DNA of 64,000 nucleotides from an uncultured Opitutaceae bacterium (lineage in GTDB: Bacteria; Verrucomicrobiota; Verrucomicrobiia; Opitutales; Opitutaceae), in the NCBI GenBank assembly GCA_951813085.1, contig OX638348.1, forward strand, positions 1,621,627 through 1,685,626. Reading direction: 5' to 3'. The notes under the pieces are model-generated. The model was not told where the DNA came from. It did no database searches and was given only the letters and a program-made list of their open reading frames with translations. Position numbers and translations under genes: made by a program. Of the stretch, positions 56,403 to 64,000 are shown piece by piece (position 1 is the stretch's first letter; the number at the start of each line of letters is the position of its first letter).

Positions 56403-57683
56403 CTAGTTTTCCGGAGGAGGTCCACCTGCGCTCTCGACCTGAGCCTTGAAGCGCTCCAAGGCAGCGCGGGCATTCCCTTCGCCGTAAAGCGGACTGCTGA
56501 GCATACCTTCGCGCATCATGAAAACAGCCATGGGACGCTTGGGATTCATCATTACCCTCGGAACCTCGGGAGCCAAGTCCACTAGTATCTGCCCCATCGC
56601 ATCGTATCCAAAGAATGGGCTCGGTTGCAATAGGCGAATATCCTCGAACGCTGGCTTGTATGCGGGAAAGCTGTTCCCTTGCAGGAAGCGGTCAGCATTC
56701 GCTTGCTTGTCAGTCATGACGAATTTCATGAATTCCCATGATTCATCAATCAGCTGGCTGCCCTTGTAGATAACGAGCCCTTGACCTGCGAAGGTTGATG
56801 TGCGGACGGAATTCGCGTTGCCGTCATCGTCTGTCCAGACCGGTAGCGGCATGATCCCCCACTCGCCCTCCAGCTCGGAGGAAAATTGCTGTATCATATC
56901 CAGGCCGTACCAATCCGCTCCCATGATGGCCATGATTTCATTGTTGGCGACATCGCCGCCAAAGAAAACGGGATCGAAAATCGAGCTGCGATCCGGCATG
57001 AGGCCGATTCGTTTCTCCGCTAGCTCTCCCAGAAACTCAAGCGTATCGACCGCGAGCTCGAAGTCAGGCAGAACTTCTCCAGTCTCCGAAAACAAATGCC
57101 CTCCCCGCTGACGCAAGAGCATTCCGAAGTAAGTTGGGTCCATGGCCAGGAACGGTTGATTCTGGGCAGCGAGCTCCTCTCCGATTTCTACGACGTCATC
57201 CCAAGTCTTGAACTCGCTCGGCGACAGGCGAAATTCCTCGAACATATCACGTCGATAGTAAAGCACGACCGCGCTCATCGATTGCGGGAGCCCCAGCACC
57301 CTTCCCTGCTGGGAAAACAGCTCCAATCGCTGCGGCATGATAGCCTCGTCCAGCCCAGCTGCCTTGACGCGCTCCGTAATGTCCACGAACGGGGTTTCCC
57401 CTTGAAGATACATGCCGAAGAAAACCTCATCTAGCTGAACGATGTCCGGCGTATTTGTCTGGGTTTTGAAGGCGATGGCCAACTTGTCGGGCATTTCGCG
57501 AAAGCCAAACGCCTGTACCTCCGCCTCGAAATCCGGGTCGACATCCCTCTGGTAGAGGCGGACCATATTGTCATAGTAGATCTTGTCTTGCTGGGAGCTG
57601 ATCCAGATTTTTACGGGTTCCGCGAACAGGCTGGTCGAAGCGATGCTGGCGAAAGCGAAAAGGACTACAGTTTTGAGTTTCAT
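56403..57683 (-). CDS. Extracellular solute-binding protein, family 1
   Basis: 426 residues. Signal peptide (about 1-21, VVLFAFASIASTSLFA) and a mature protein of the family that feeds MalFG-type importers: VKIWISSQQDKIYYDNMVRL, TPDIVQLDEVFFGMYLQGET, LPQSMSAVVLYYRRDMFEEF, TWDDVVEIGEELAAQNQPFL, FAGQGLVIYKGSQLIDESWE and FMKFVMTDKQAN. It binds the sugar in the periplasm and delivers it to the two permeases encoded next. First gene of the operon; divergent from the cvfB-like gene with about 200 nt between. Confidence 0.92.
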   Translation of the reverse strand: MKLKTVVLFAFASIASTSLFAEPVKIWISSQQDKIYYDNMVRLYQRDVDPDFEAEVQAFGFREMPDKLAIAFKTQTNTPDIVQLDEVFFGMYLQGETPFVDITERVKAAGLDEAIMPQRLELFSQQGRVLGLPQSMSAVVLYYRRDMFEEFRLSPSEFKTWDDVVEIGEELAAQNQPFLAMDPTYFGMLLRQRGGHLFSETGEVLPDFELAVDTLEFLGELAEKRIGLMPDRSSIFDPVFFGGDVANNEIMAIMGADWYGLDMIQQFSSELEGEWGIMPLPVWTDDDGNANSVRTSTFAGQGLVIYKGSQLIDESWEFMKFVMTDKQANADRFLQGNSFPAYKPAFEDIRLLQPSPFFGYDAMGQILVDLAPEVPRVMMNPKRPMAVFMMREGMLSSPLYGEGNARAALERFKAQVESAGGPPPEN

Positions 57684-57884
57684 CAGGTAAGCATGTGAGG
57701 GCGCATTCCTAGCGCATTATCGTCCATCAGATAGGACGGTATTGGATTAACGTCGAGGCCGAAGATTTAGGACATCGCTCATCGTGAACGCGTTCCATGA
57801 CCAGTTCTTGAAGATGGCTCCTAAAAGCATTTCCCTCCTTTTTCCTCCCCTTATCGTTTTTCTCCGCTAGGGTGCGGATTCTCA

Positions 57885-58736
57885 ATGGCGGAAATCGGAA
57901 AACAGAATCGGTTGACAATCCTCAAGGACTCTCCCCAAGGGGTCTACCTCGATGGCGGACCTCACGGTGAAATCCTGCTTCCCAAAGCGCTGCTGCCCGA
58001 TTGGGCCGATACGGGCGATGTTGTAGACGTATTCGTTTACCGCGATTCCGAGGACCGACCTATCGCCACGACGCGAACGCCTAAAGCGACCGTGGGCCAG
58101 TTCGCTTGCCTCGAGGTGGTCGAAGCCCATCCGACTATGGGCGCTTTTCTGGACTGGGGCCTCGAGAAAGACCTGCTGCTGCCATTCCGTGAGCAAAAGC
58201 GTCCTCTGCGACCTGGATCCAAAGTCGTGGCCTATGTCATGATCGACGCGCAGACCGACCGGATCGTCGCCAGCGCCCGCATCAATCGACACTTCGATAC
58301 GACTGCTCCCAACTATGAACCGGGCGAAGCGGTCGACCTGCTAGTCGTTAAGGAAACCCCCATGGGTTACCGAGCGATCATCGAAAACACCCACACGGGA
58401 CTGCTCTACAAAAGCGAATTGTCAGCGCCCCTTGAATACGGAGAGCGCTTTGAAGGCTTCATCAAAGACGTCCGACCTGATGGAAAAATCGACTTGCGTC
58501 GGGATGCTGCTGGATACCGACGCGTGATGCCATTGGCCGAAGAGATCTTCGACGAGCTCTTGGAGAAAGGCGGCTTTCTGCCCTTCAATGACAAGAGCGC
58601 TCCGGACGCCATTCGCGATGCATTCGGCGTCAGCAAGAAAGCCTTCAAGCAAGCCTTGGGCTCGCTCTACAAGCAGCGGTGCATCGTATTCGACGGGGAC
58701 GGAATCGCGGCGGCGAAAGATCCTTCCGATGCCTAG
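57885..58736 (+). CDS. S1-domain RNA-binding protein, CvfB/YitL family
   Basis: 283 residues, the usual length. Three S1-like segments (DSPQGVYLDGGPHGEILLPK; FLDWGLEKDLLLPFREQKRP; MGYRAIIENTHTGLLYKSEL) and a C-terminal winged helix (PDAIRDAFGVSKKAFKQALG SLYK region) match CvfB, an RNA-binding regulator linked to virulence factor control in Staphylococcus. The role here is unknown, probably in post-transcriptional control. Divergent from the sugar-binding gene; convergent with the following gene (5 nt apart). Confidence 0.9.
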   Translation: MAEIGKQNRLTILKDSPQGVYLDGGPHGEILLPKALLPDWADTGDVVDVFVYRDSEDRPIATTRTPKATVGQFACLEVVEAHPTMGAFLDWGLEKDLLLPFREQKRPLRPGSKVVAYVMIDAQTDRIVASARINRHFDTTAPNYEPGEAVDLLVVKETPMGYRAIIENTHTGLLYKSELSAPLEYGERFEGFIKDVRPDGKIDLRRDAAGYRRVMPLAEEIFDELLEKGGFLPFNDKSAPDAIRDAFGVSKKAFKQALGSLYKQRCIVFDGDGIAAAKDPSDA

Positions 58737-58741
58737 CCGAG

Positions 58742-59209
58742 CTACATTCCCTTGAAGTAGGAATCGAGTAAAGAGGCGGGCTTCTTTTTCCGTTTCGGGG
58801 CCCGTGAAGCTGGCATCTCGGTCTTGCCTTCGTCATCCGGCAGGACACCCGCGCCAGGATCGCCGCTCTTCGCCTTGACCCGCTTCGGCTGGGTTAGCGG
58901 AATGGCATCGAAATCGATTTGCGGGATGAGATCCTCCAAGACCCCGTAGTCGTTCTTCCCGGAGCCGAGATTTGCGATAAGCTGCTCGTCGATCGAGCCC
59001 TCCGGCTGTCCTGCTTTTTCCCTCTCCGTAGCGTCCGAAACGCTCGCCATATCCACCAGGGCCTCGTCCTCTGCTCCTGCTTCCTCGACTATTGGAGGTC
59101 CCACGACGTCGACACCCTTCTCCTTCGCCAGTCGATCCAGCTCGGAACTGCGTTTACGTCTACGGGCAACTGCCTCGAAAATACTCCTATCCGTTTCGTC
59201 TCCAGGCAT
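58742..59209 (-). CDS. Hypothetical acidic protein, convergent to the CvfB-like gene
   Basis: 155 residues from ATG 59209 (MPGDETDRSIFEAVARRRKR); a longer start at 59254 would add 15 hydrophobic residues and is possible. The N-terminal basic helix is followed by a low-complexity, acidic, probably unstructured middle (EEAGAEDEALVDMASVSDAT) and a basic end (APKRKKKPASLLDSYFKGM). No family recognised. Divergent from parA (170 nt); it may serve as a partner of that ATPase, but there is no direct evidence. Confidence 0.6.
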   Translation of the reverse strand: MPGDETDRSIFEAVARRRKRSSELDRLAKEKGVDVVGPPIVEEAGAEDEALVDMASVSDATEREKAGQPEGSIDEQLIANLGSGKNDYGVLEDLIPQIDFDAIPLTQPKRVKAKSGDPGAGVLPDDEGKTEMPASRAPKRKKKPASLLDSYFKGM

Positions 59210-59378
59210 TTTCAAAAACGGTAATACTAGGAACCAATCCCCATTTGTAAACAACGGTCCCGACGAGCGATTTTAAAGAAATGTTAAACGTTTCGTTCTC
59301 CCGTCTTTCTCCGACCTGAACTGTAGCTGGCAGGCACGAATGTCGAGTACATGAAGAGCGGCTTACGCGCGTTGAAAT

Positions 59379-60308
59379 ATGGCGACGAAAATTAGTTTTC
59401 TCAACTTAAAAGGGGGCGTCGGAAAGACCTCTCTTCTGGTAAATGTAGCATCCTGCTTGGCGTACATGGGCAAGCGCGTTCTCGTGGTCGATTTCGATGC
59501 TCAGAGCAATTCCAGCATTTGGCTGATGCGACTTGACCGTTGGAATGCGCTCAACCGCAATCCAGAAAATTTTATACTGAACGTCTTCAAGGAAAACGGC
59601 TCGTCTCTGCGCAACTGCATTCAGAAAGACGTCGTTCGCGATTCCGATGGAGAGATCGCTCTAAAGGGACTCGATCTCGCCCCCGCCAGCTTCAATTTGA
59701 TGGACCTCGAGCACGAGGTTCCCGATCCTTGGGAGAAGCCCTTCTACGCTCACTTCTACGAGGAGTTGAAGGAAGTGGAAAGCGGATACGACTTCATCTT
59801 CTTCGATTGCCCACCCAGTTTTTCCCATGCCGCCCAGTGCGCGGTATTCGGGAGCGATCACATCATAGTCCCGGCAAATCCTGACGCGTTGAGTATCGTC
59901 GGTTTCCACTTGCTCATCGACAAGCTCGAGAGCTTCAAGCGACAAAGCCTGCGCTGGCGCAGCGAAATCCAATCACCCGACCCTCAGGTCATGGGTATTT
60001 CGATCAATGCCGTTAAGCCAGGGGCCAACATCGACATTCCGCTAGAGCGCTTCAACGCTCAGGTCGAGCGTTTCGCCTCGCAGAACAAGGTTCCAGAAAC
60101 CGCCTGCATCTTTCCCGAGCAAATTCACCATTCGGTCACCGTTGGCCGAGCGGTGTTGCAAGGACTTCCCATGGTATTGATGAGCAAGCGAGAAGCCTCC
60201 ATGAAGGTGGCGGAGGACTATATTCGTACCACGCAGCGGATATTATCGCTCAGCGCTCACCAACCCGACGAACGTCCGGCCGAAGCGGAATCGTCGCTGC
60301 TCAACTAG
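59379..60308 (+). CDS. ParA/Soj-type ATPase
   Basis: 309 residues. Deviant Walker A LKGGVGKTSLLVNVASCLAY with both lysines, Walker A' RVLVVDFDAQSNSSIWLM, and Walker B DFIFFDCPPSFSHAA. The end IFPEQIHHSVTVGRAVLQGL is typical of the ParA/MinD group. It is longer than minimal ParA in the middle (FNLMDLEHEVPDPWEKPFYA). There is no parB or parS in the neighbourhood, so it is an orphan ParA, perhaps for positioning of another cell component. It may be partnered by the divergent acidic protein. Confidence 0.88.
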   Translation: MATKISFLNLKGGVGKTSLLVNVASCLAYMGKRVLVVDFDAQSNSSIWLMRLDRWNALNRNPENFILNVFKENGSSLRNCIQKDVVRDSDGEIALKGLDLAPASFNLMDLEHEVPDPWEKPFYAHFYEELKEVESGYDFIFFDCPPSFSHAAQCAVFGSDHIIVPANPDALSIVGFHLLIDKLESFKRQSLRWRSEIQSPDPQVMGISINAVKPGANIDIPLERFNAQVERFASQNKVPETACIFPEQIHHSVTVGRAVLQGLPMVLMSKREASMKVAEDYIRTTQRILSLSAHQPDERPAEAESSLLN

Positions 60309-60491
60309 GCTCGCTCGCAAAAGCGCATTGATGGCCCATTCGTCGACCTGCGGGTCATTGGGGTCAGATTCCTCGCGGATTTTCGCGCGATCGATCTTGT
60401 GTTCTCGGAAATTCGGGACATCACTTCCTGAGATTTATGCTCCTCACAGAGCATTCCCACTCCTCCCGCACTACGACTATTTCGATTCCAC

Positions 60492-61235
60492 ATGGATAAC
60501 TCCTTAAGCGGCAATGCATTCCTCGTCACCGGATCGACGCGAGGGATCGGACGCGCAATCGCCGCGCAACTCATCTCAGAAGGCGCCCTTGTGGGCATTC
60601 ATGGACGGGATCTAGAAACCGTTCGCGCCGTTTGCGAGTCCTTGGATCCGGAGCGAGCAGCTCCCTTCGCCGCTGACTTGAGCGATCCGAATGCGGCAGG
60701 CGCTCTTGTTCGCGACGCCTTCAGCCATTTCGGGCGATTCGACGGGCTGGTCAACAATGCAGGGGCCGGAAATCCGATAGCGTTTCGCGGCCTGAAGCTG
60801 GACGCCTGGCGCGCTACCCAAAGCCTCAATCTCGAATCTGCGCTGATCGCTTCCCAAGAAGCCTATAAGCTCATGCGGAAAACGCGTTCCGGCAGCATCG
60901 TCAACATGGCCTCCCTATCCGCTCACGGACCCGGAAACTTGATGGGAGCGGACTATGCCGCTTCCAAGGCGGGGCTCGTGAGCCTGACCCGAAGCTTCGC
61001 CCTGGAATCAGCTCGATTCGGCATACGCTGCAATGCGGTCTCCCCAGGCATCGTAGATACCGATATGGTGGAAGGGATGAGCGAAGAAATGATCGAAAAA
61101 ATGGCGATCCCTCTCAAACGATTGGCAAGCCCAGAGGATGTTGCCAACGTAACCACCTTCCTGCTTTCCAGCAAGACCTCTTACATCACAGGCCAAGTCA
61201 TCCACGTGGACGGCGGACAGTTTATATACGGTTAG
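60492..61235 (+). CDS. SDR oxidoreductase, FabG-like 3-oxoacyl-ACP reductase
   Basis: 247 residues. FLVTGSTRGIGRAIAAQLIS (cofactor), VNNAGAGNPIAF (NNAG), active-site Ser in VNMASLSAHGPGN, YAASKAG and the end GQVIHVDGGQFIYG. It precedes a ketosynthase, an ACP and an acyltransferase gene with 10-11 nt gaps, so it probably reduces the 3-oxoacyl chain built on that ACP. Its own promoter should lie in 60309-60491. Confidence 0.9.
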   Translation: MDNSLSGNAFLVTGSTRGIGRAIAAQLISEGALVGIHGRDLETVRAVCESLDPERAAPFAADLSDPNAAGALVRDAFSHFGRFDGLVNNAGAGNPIAFRGLKLDAWRATQSLNLESALIASQEAYKLMRKTRSGSIVNMASLSAHGPGNLMGADYAASKAGLVSLTRSFALESARFGIRCNAVSPGIVDTDMVEGMSEEMIEKMAIPLKRLASPEDVANVTTFLLSSKTSYITGQVIHVDGGQFIYG

Positions 61236-61245
61236 CCGAGTCCCT

Positions 61246-62514
61246 ATGCCGAACGAAACCTCCCCCTCAATCAGTTCGCGCCGCAACCGAGTCGTCGTTA
61301 CAGGACTCGGCATCGTCTCCTCCATAGGACTGGACGAAGAAACGGTTTGGGAGCGCCTCATTGAAAAGCGAACGGGCATTGGCCAGCTCAGGTCGGTCGA
61401 TACTTCTAAACTAAAGGTAAGCATCGGAGCCGAGGTCGATGAGGGCGAGGTGGGAGAGCGCCTTAAGCCGCTCAAGCGTCGTCCGGTCGACCGCGCTTTG
61501 GACATGGCGGTAGTCGCTACGCATAACGCTCTCACCCAGGCAGGTATCCTCGAAGAGGGTAAAGCAGGCCCTTCCTTCGATGTATCCACAATTATCGGTA
61601 CGGGCGCCGGCCCGTCTCAGAGCTTTTACAATGCCTACGATACACTCTTCGATCGCGGCTCTCACAATTTGCGCCCGACCACAGTGCCGCGCTGTATGTA
61701 CAATGCGATCTCGGCCGGTCTTTCACTCCAGTTTCGTCTCACCGGAACTAATTACGTCATCGTGTCCGCGTGCACCTCGGCGACCAATGCTATCGGGGCC
61801 GCATACCGAATGATTCGCGACGGCTATGCCAACACGGTTCTCTGCGGAGGAGCGGATGGATTCTTCGACCCCTTCTCATTTGGAGCTTGGAACAATATCG
61901 GGGCGCTATCCCGCATTCCCGAACCTGAGGAGGCTTGCCGCCCCTTCGCCGAAGATCGCCAAGGCGCGGTACTGGGAGAAGGCGCCGGCGCGCTCGTGCT
62001 GGAATCGCATGAGCAGGCAACCGCCCGCGGAGCGCGGCTTCGAGGTGAGATTCTCGGCTATGGAGAGTCGTCCGATGCCAGCCACATCACCCGCCCAAGC
62101 ATAGAAGGACAGGCCAAAGCCATTCGCGAGGCCCTGAGTGATGCTGCATTGTCGCCCGACAACATCACCCTGATAAATACGCACGGAACCGGGACGGCAG
62201 GAAACGACTCTTGCGAAAGCGCATCGATCCGCTCCGTTTTCGGAGACGCCACAGATCGCATCCCCGTCGTCGCCAACAAAAGCTTTTTCGGCCACACCTT
62301 GGGCGCTTCCGGCGCGCTAGAGAGCATTGTTTCCCTTCTCGCTATCGAGCGCAAGTTGGCTCCCCCCAACCTCAATATTCAAAACCCAGACCCAGAATGC
62401 GACGTCAACGCCGTTGGCCTGGAACCCGTATCCATCAATCAGGGACCGGTCATGAAAAATAGCTTTGGCTTCGGAGGAGGTAATGGCGTCCTCATCCTCG
62501 GACCGGCCCAATAG
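61246..62514 (+). CDS. Beta-ketoacyl-ACP synthase, FabF/KASII type
   Basis: 422 residues. Thiolase fold with nucleophile Cys in VSACTSATNAIGAAYRMIRD and the two active-site His in TLINTHGTGTAGNDSCES and NKSFFGHTLGASGALESIV; VVVTGLGIVSSIGLDEETVW is the usual start and NSFGFGGGNGVLI the usual end. It condenses malonyl-ACP with an acyl chain. It is probably not the primary FabF: the linked ACP and LpxL-like acyltransferase point to a special lipid or pigment such as aryl-polyene-like products. Confidence 0.9.
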   Translation: MPNETSPSISSRRNRVVVTGLGIVSSIGLDEETVWERLIEKRTGIGQLRSVDTSKLKVSIGAEVDEGEVGERLKPLKRRPVDRALDMAVVATHNALTQAGILEEGKAGPSFDVSTIIGTGAGPSQSFYNAYDTLFDRGSHNLRPTTVPRCMYNAISAGLSLQFRLTGTNYVIVSACTSATNAIGAAYRMIRDGYANTVLCGGADGFFDPFSFGAWNNIGALSRIPEPEEACRPFAEDRQGAVLGEGAGALVLESHEQATARGARLRGEILGYGESSDASHITRPSIEGQAKAIREALSDAALSPDNITLINTHGTGTAGNDSCESASIRSVFGDATDRIPVVANKSFFGHTLGASGALESIVSLLAIERKLAPPNLNIQNPDPECDVNAVGLEPVSINQGPVMKNSFGFGGGNGVLILGPAQ

Positions 62515-62525
62515 ACATTAACACT

Positions 62526-62783
62526 ATGAGCGAACAATCAAAAGAATCACACGTCCTCGAACAACTCAAAGGCATCCTTGAGGAATCCTCAACCGTGGAA
62601 CCCGATTGGGATTCCTTCGGACCCGCCACCGCAATCGAGTCGCTCGGTCTGGACTCCCTCACCATCCTCGACCTTCTCTACGATATCGAGGAAGTGACCG
62701 GGATTCATCTAGAGGCCAAGCAAGTGCTCAACATCACCACGATCGGCGAGATCGTGTCGCTGTTGATCGAAAAGGGCGCTTGA
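62526..62783 (+). CDS. Acyl carrier protein
   Basis: 85 residues. The phosphopantetheine site is in IESLGLDSLTILDLLYDIEE (DSL, Ser modified) and the C-terminal helix is QVLNITTIGEIVSLLI. Compared with the housekeeping ACP it is more divergent, in line with a dedicated pathway. It lies 11 nt after the ketosynthase gene; its stop overlaps the start of the acyltransferase gene (TTGA). Confidence 0.92.
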   Translation: MSEQSKESHVLEQLKGILEESSTVEPDWDSFGPATAIESLGLDSLTILDLLYDIEEVTGIHLEAKQVLNITTIGEIVSLLIEKGA

Positions 62784-63661
62784 AATCAGTCCGTCACTTA
62801 CTCGAGTACTGCTTCTTTCGAATCGTACTCTTTCTTTGCGACACGCTTCCCTATCGCTTCACTTGCGCCGTAGCAAGGGGAGCGGCCAACGTTTGGTGGC
62901 TGTTCGACCGGAAACGGAGAATCGTAGGGCGCGACAACATTCTGCGAGCCGGAATTGAATCCGACCCGAAACAAGCCACGGCGCTCGCCAAGAAAGCGAG
63001 CCACAACATGGCAATCGTAATTGTAGAATCCCTACGCTCTACAGATTTTCTGGGTGACGACAATGTCGATGATCACCTGACCTTGAAAATCGCCCCAGAT
63101 GTGCAAGCAGTCCTCGAAGACCCGGACCAAAGTTTGATAATCACTTCAGGCCACTACGGAAACTGGGAAGTGGCGGGCCACTGGGTATCTCGGTACAAGC
63201 CCGTTGCCGGTATCACTCGGGCCATGAATAATCCGCTTATCGAGCGGGTCGTCAAGAAGCGGAAGAGCCGCTATCGTTTTCGCCCCATCCCCAAGCACGA
63301 CGGCAATACAGGTCGCTTCCTGGAAGTGCTCGACAACAACGAGATTTTAGCCCTCCTATTCGATCAGCACGCAGGTGACTACGGAATGATGATCGACTTT
63401 TTCGGTATCCCCGCTGCGACCTTCAAGACCGCCGCTATGCTGCATCTCGTTACGCGAACGCCTCTGTGCTTCGTTTCCTGTCGCCGCACCGGACCCATGA
63501 AGTTCGAGATCACCGCATCTCCATTGATCAAGCAACCTCGTAGCGGAAACAAGAATACGGACCTGGAAGGCATTCTAAATTCCCTAAATCGCGATCTGGA
63601 ATCGGCCATCCGCGAAGACCCCAGTCAATACCTCTGGGGACACCGTCGCTGGCGCGACTAG
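62780..63661 (+). CDS. LpxL-like lysophospholipid acyltransferase
   Basis: 293 residues from a TTG at 62780 that overlaps the ACP stop; the frame extends upstream to 62606 but inside the ACP gene. Acyltransferase HX4E-type motif in ITSGHYGNWEVAGHWVSRYK (H and E), then ITRAMNNPLIERVVKKRK, LLFDQHAGDYGMMIDFFGIP and ATFKTAAMLHLVTRTPLC, then WGHRRWRD at the end as in LpxL/HtrB. It transfers an acyl chain to a lipid at the inner membrane. It is part of the FabG-KAS-ACP unit. Confidence 0.9.
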   Translation: MKSVRHLLEYCFFRIVLFLCDTLPYRFTCAVARGAANVWWLFDRKRRIVGRDNILRAGIESDPKQATALAKKASHNMAIVIVESLRSTDFLGDDNVDDHLTLKIAPDVQAVLEDPDQSLIITSGHYGNWEVAGHWVSRYKPVAGITRAMNNPLIERVVKKRKSRYRFRPIPKHDGNTGRFLEVLDNNEILALLFDQHAGDYGMMIDFFGIPAATFKTAAMLHLVTRTPLCFVSCRRTGPMKFEITASPLIKQPRSGNKNTDLEGILNSLNRDLESAIREDPSQYLWGHRRWRD

Positions 63662-63727
63662 GCGACCGCGTTGGTGTCACCGCTCTCTTCGAGAGCTAGG
63701 ATTCCTCACCCGCAATGCGGGAACGGA

Positions 63728-63757
63728 AAATAGGTTTCAGCAACGCTGAAAATAAAG
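63728..63757 (+). repeat. GCTGAA palindrome repeat, copy 2
   Basis: AAATAGG, TTCAGC, short loop, GCTGAAAA; about 24 of 30 positions equal to 52184-52213. Confidence 0.6.
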
Positions 63758-63839
63758 TTTGAAATTAGATATTCGATCGGTGGTAGCAGCTCGGAGATCC
63801 GACGCTACCATCTTTCCCAACATTATCACGTTCCTGCTG

Positions 63840-63892
63840 GCCCCTCGAAAGCGGGGTCATCCTGCTCCCGCGAAGCGGGATCCCTGTTAAAT
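63840..63892. repeat. GGGATCCC-type repeat (second occurrence)
   Basis: Holds CCCCTCGAAAGCGGGG and CTCCCGCGAAGCGGGATCCC hairpins followed by CTGTTAA. The last arm is the same as in the inverted repeat at 54478-54556, so this is a dispersed intergenic family. Confidence 0.65.
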
Positions 63893-64000
63893 ACCAGAAT
63901 CATTGCCGCCTCCCAACGACCAACGGGCTTGAGTTTTTCCAATATTCCTCTACCTTATCCTACCGTACCTTACTCGTTCCCCGCTGCCCAATAGCGCTCC

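Larger units (their letters stand above)
63662..64000. other. Gene-free right end with palindromic repeats
   Basis: About 340 bases with no gene. It holds a small perfect hairpin (CCCGCA/TGCGGG, about 63709-63721) that may end the lipid operon transcript, the GCTGAA repeat copy 2 and the GGGATCCC repeat arm. Confidence 0.6.

Overview
The window looks like a chromosomal segment of a marine-type Verrucomicrobiota bacterium, probably Opitutae (Puniceicoccales/Pelagicoccus-like). This is an inference from protein flavour, the rpmI-rplT-pheS-pheT block, the algal-sugar style catabolic genes, MsrPQ and the dispersed palindromic repeats. No rRNA or other marker is present to settle it.

Layout. Positions 1-4276 (minus) hold the translation operon rpmI-rplT-pheS-pheT, with pheT running off the left edge and an intrinsic-terminator-like hairpin between rplT and pheS. 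A 3'-truncated Gfo/Idh/MocA gene (4449-4922) marks the border of an accessory island (about 4.9-16.3 kb). The island carries a type I restriction-modification operon with two tandem hsdM genes, hsdS and hsdR, followed by a reverse transcriptase-nitrilase fusion of the DRT type 1 (UG1) defence type that is broken by two frameshifts. It ends near a small excisionase-like HTH ORF and the tRNA-Thr(TGT) and tRNA-Lys(CTT) genes. Positions 16.6-22.1 kb (minus) form a tight housekeeping run manC-ruvX-truA-comF-accD-folC. A divergent MoeB-rhodanese fusion and an AlgP/histone-like basic HTH protein follow. Positions 24.1-28.1 kb (minus) hold a LacI-regulated operon of three NAD(P)-dependent dehydrogenases (probably sugar-acid catabolism), then an aldo/keto reductase.

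Positions 29.3-36 kb (plus) encode envelope and redox functions: a secreted deiodinase-like/EF-hand protein, a glutaredoxin, a frameshifted MscS channel, MsrP and MsrQ, a coiled-coil membrane protein and a dienelactone hydrolase. A decayed GH63-like glycosidase (5'-truncated, one frameshift, one nonsense codon) marks the border of a second accessory island (38.3-52 kb). That island has an SbcD-like phosphoesterase, a YhaN-like SMC ATPase whose Walker A lysine reads as glutamate, an OLD-family ATPase/TOPRIM nuclease and a truncated Mrr-like nuclease. The last gene is interrupted by an IS1380-type fragment that is itself interrupted by a degenerate IS3 element. A RAYT transposase remnant, REP-like repeats and a short phage tail module (connector-like protein, tailspike) follow.

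Positions 52.4-63.7 kb return to chromosomal genes: a frameshifted membrane metallophosphoesterase, a CPXCG protein, a dihaem cytochrome c, a sugar ABC transporter (binding protein plus two permeases, no ATPase here), a CvfB-like S1 protein, a ParA-like ATPase, and a FabG-KAS-ACP-acyltransferase lipid cluster. The last 340 bases hold only palindromic repeats.

The clearest overall signal is two defence islands on disrupted neighbours, with many broken genes in and around them. The housekeeping genes are all intact, which favours real gene decay over poor sequence, although base-calling errors cannot be excluded for the single-base frameshifts.
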